DNA of 64,000 nucleotides, taken from an uncultured Pseudomonadota bacterium. Its GTDB lineage: Bacteria; Pseudomonadota; Alphaproteobacteria; RF32; CAG-239. The notes under the pieces are model-generated. The model did not search any database and was not told the DNA's origin. It was given only the letters and a program-made list of their open reading frames with translations. The stretch covers positions 79,185-143,184 of the forward strand of contig CASFUZ010000002.1 in the NCBI GenBank assembly GCA_949298065.1. The letters are read 5' to 3'. Made by a program: the position numbers and the translations under genes. Of the stretch, positions 62,968-64,000 are shown in pieces (the first letter of the stretch is position 1; each line of letters opens with the position of its first letter).

Positions 62968-62996
62968 TTGGAAATTTTAAAATCCTGTGTTCTAAT
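62968..62996 (+). promoter_or_regulatory. Possible promoter of the nuclease-like gene
   Basis: TTGGAA (62968-62973) and TCTAAT (62991-62996) are 17 bases apart, about 30 bases before the next start codon. Confidence 0.4.
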
Positions 62997-63026
62997 AAAA
63001 CAAAACAACAAGAGGAAAGATACGTC

Positions 63027-64000
63027 ATGGTTTTTCTGAAAAAAGCGCTTTTGGGTCTCGGAGCCTTAATTTTGATATTTATTGGCGGTAGCGGAACACA
63101 AAGCAGTAGCTTGTTACTGCAAGGCAGCGGCTTTATCGGACTGATAATCGGCTTGGTCGTGCTTTATATTTTCGGAAAAATGGCTTGGCGCGCAATGGGA
63201 TGTTTGCCGTCTTTTCTGGTTGTGGGCTCCATATTAGCTTTTATTGTTTATGCTATTGGCGGTTTTAATAACGGCATCGGCGGTGTTGGACAATCTCTGC
63301 GCAGCTTTTTAGGTATGCAAGGCAACGCCCAGCAAGCGCCGCAAAATGGTAGTGTAATAATGATGGAAGAAACTTACACACCTTCTTTAGACGAGAACTT
63401 TTCATCGGAGATTGGTTCTCAGGCAAGGCCGGAGCCACAAGCGCAAGCACCGCAAAAACAAAATGCTTTCCAACAGTTTATGAGTTCTTTTGGCGGCGGA
63501 CAGCAACAACAAGCAGCCCCCGCTTTTAACCCCAACAATTTTCCTGCAATTTATAGCTCGGCGCGCGTAATCAATGCCGATACTTTGGAGCTTCAGGGAA
63601 GATATTTTAAGCTCTATGGTATAGACGCGCCGGAAGCCAATCAAACCTGCGCCGACAACCAAGGACGCTCGTATAATTGTGGCAGAGAAGCTGCAATGTG
63701 GCTCAAAAATTGGATTACGTCCAATGAGCTTGAGTGTCGTGTTATGCAACAAGATTCCAAAGGCAATATGGTTGGAACATGTGCTTTGGGACAGTATGAC
63801 TTAGGCGCCGCTTTGGTAAACGCAGGTTGGGCAGTTGCTTACCGTAAATATTCGGATATTTATGTTCCTTATGAGCGTCAGGCGCAAGCCAACAAAAGGG
63901 GCTTGTGGCAAGGTCGCTTTTATATGCCTTGGGATTGGCGTGAGATGCAGGGTAAAAAACCCAAAATCAAGGTCATAAAGCCCAAAACAAAGCGGAAAGG
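63027..64000 (+). CDS. Membrane-anchored thermonuclease-like protein (3' end outside window)
   Basis: The frame has no stop before the window end, so at least 324 residues are encoded. The N-terminus has two or three membrane segments, then a Gln-rich linker (about residues 90-170), then a staphylococcal-nuclease-like domain: YFKLYGIDAPEANQTC, NCGREAAMWLKNW, VNAGWAVAYRKYSDIY, and ANKRGLWQGRFYMPWDWR. Two catalytic arginine positions seem lost: Lys in FKLYGIDAPE where most have Arg, and KGNMVGTC where the family has YGR. GAGGAAAG lies before the ATG. Whether it is an active nuclease is unclear. Confidence 0.8.
   Translation, partial: MVFLKKALLGLGALILIFIGGSGTQSSSLLLQGSGFIGLIIGLVVLYIFGKMAWRAMGCLPSFLVVGSILAFIVYAIGGFNNGIGGVGQSLRSFLGMQGNAQQAPQNGSVIMMEETYTPSLDENFSSEIGSQARPEPQAQAPQKQNAFQQFMSSFGGGQQQQAAPAFNPNNFPAIYSSARVINADTLELQGRYFKLYGIDAPEANQTCADNQGRSYNCGREAAMWLKNWITSNELECRVMQQDSKGNMVGTCALGQYDLGAALVNAGWAVAYRKYSDIYVPYERQAQANKRGLWQGRFYMPWDWREMQGKKPKIKVIKPKTKRK

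Noticed and set aside
62929-63039. A 36-residue open frame with AAGGG before its ATG, upstream of the nuclease-like gene
   Set aside because: It overlaps the start of the nuclease-like gene, its interior contains the best promoter candidate for that gene, and the composition is not protein-like.
1-64000. tRNA, rRNA, CRISPR arrays, insertion sequences
   Set aside because: No T-arm consensus (GGTTCGAATCC type), no rRNA core sequences, no regularly spaced short repeats and no transposase gene were recognised on either strand by reading; a tRNAscan or Rfam run could still find divergent cases.

Overview
The window is chromosomal DNA from an AT-rich, Gram-negative alphaproteobacterium, probably an uncultured fermentative, host-associated (gut-type, RF32/Rhodospirillales-like) lineage. 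The alphaproteobacterial assignment rests on class-typical gene orders: rph-rdgB near grpE, mic60-hemY, tim44-mltA-smr-HTH facing secB, xerD facing aroK, coaE-dnaQ, and mnmE-mnmG-rsmG-parA-parB. TTAA-N7-TTAA (CtrA-like) and GANTC (CcrM-like) sites at a putative origin support it. The fermentative lifestyle is an inference from a three-gene [FeFe] hydrogenase, a glycogen-synthase-like enzyme and an ADP-dependent sugar kinase.

Layout. 0-12.6 kb: hemW (its 5' part carries an in-frame palindromic repeat), a hairpin-rich convergent spacer with a candidate RNA, trxA, the addB-addA recombination operon, rph-rdgB, grpE and a long GT5 starch/glycogen-synthase-like gene. 12.6-18.2 kb: the hydrogenase operon (HndA-, HndC-, HndD-like) and a charged coiled-coil protein. 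18.3-25.4 kb: envelope operon lptF-lptD-surA-rsmA (pdxA is missing between surA and rsmA), then two unrecognised proteins with possible carrier-protein-like C-termini. 25.4-25.9 kb: a tandem array of palindrome-containing repeats beside xerD. 26-34 kb: xerD with a 47-residue membrane protein, aroK, an ADP-dependent phosphofructokinase/glucokinase-family gene with an N-formylglutamate-amidohydrolase-like gene, mic60-hemY, tsaD-nth. 34-38 kb: tim44-like, mltA, a membrane protein, smr, then a structured RNA/attenuator-like element and a small HTH protein; secB faces them. 38-51 kb: ampG, coiled-coil and PAS proteins, tsaB, lptG-PAP2, tyrosine and cysteine biosynthesis genes, gmk-yicC, SDR, coaE-dnaQ.

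The spacer at 51.4-51.9 kb has the hallmarks of a chromosomal replication origin: four perfect TTATNCACA DnaA boxes, AT-rich stretches and a helically phased TTAA array with GANTC inside. Right of it lie rho, mnmE, mnmG, rsmG, parA and parB, with two perfect parS sites and one near-perfect site inside mnmG, rsmG and mnmE. An HD-HD-PHP three-gene cassette interrupts this conserved block. The window ends inside a membrane-anchored nuclease-like gene.

The most interesting items are the phased TTAA/GANTC origin, the promoter-to-terminator structured RNA at about 34.3-34.5 kb whose closing helix competes with its terminator, the candidate structured RNA at 1.2-1.5 kb, the palindromic repeat family that enters the hemW reading frame, the ADP-dependent sugar kinase, and the HD-HD-PHP insertion. 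No tRNA, rRNA, CRISPR array or insertion sequence was recognised.
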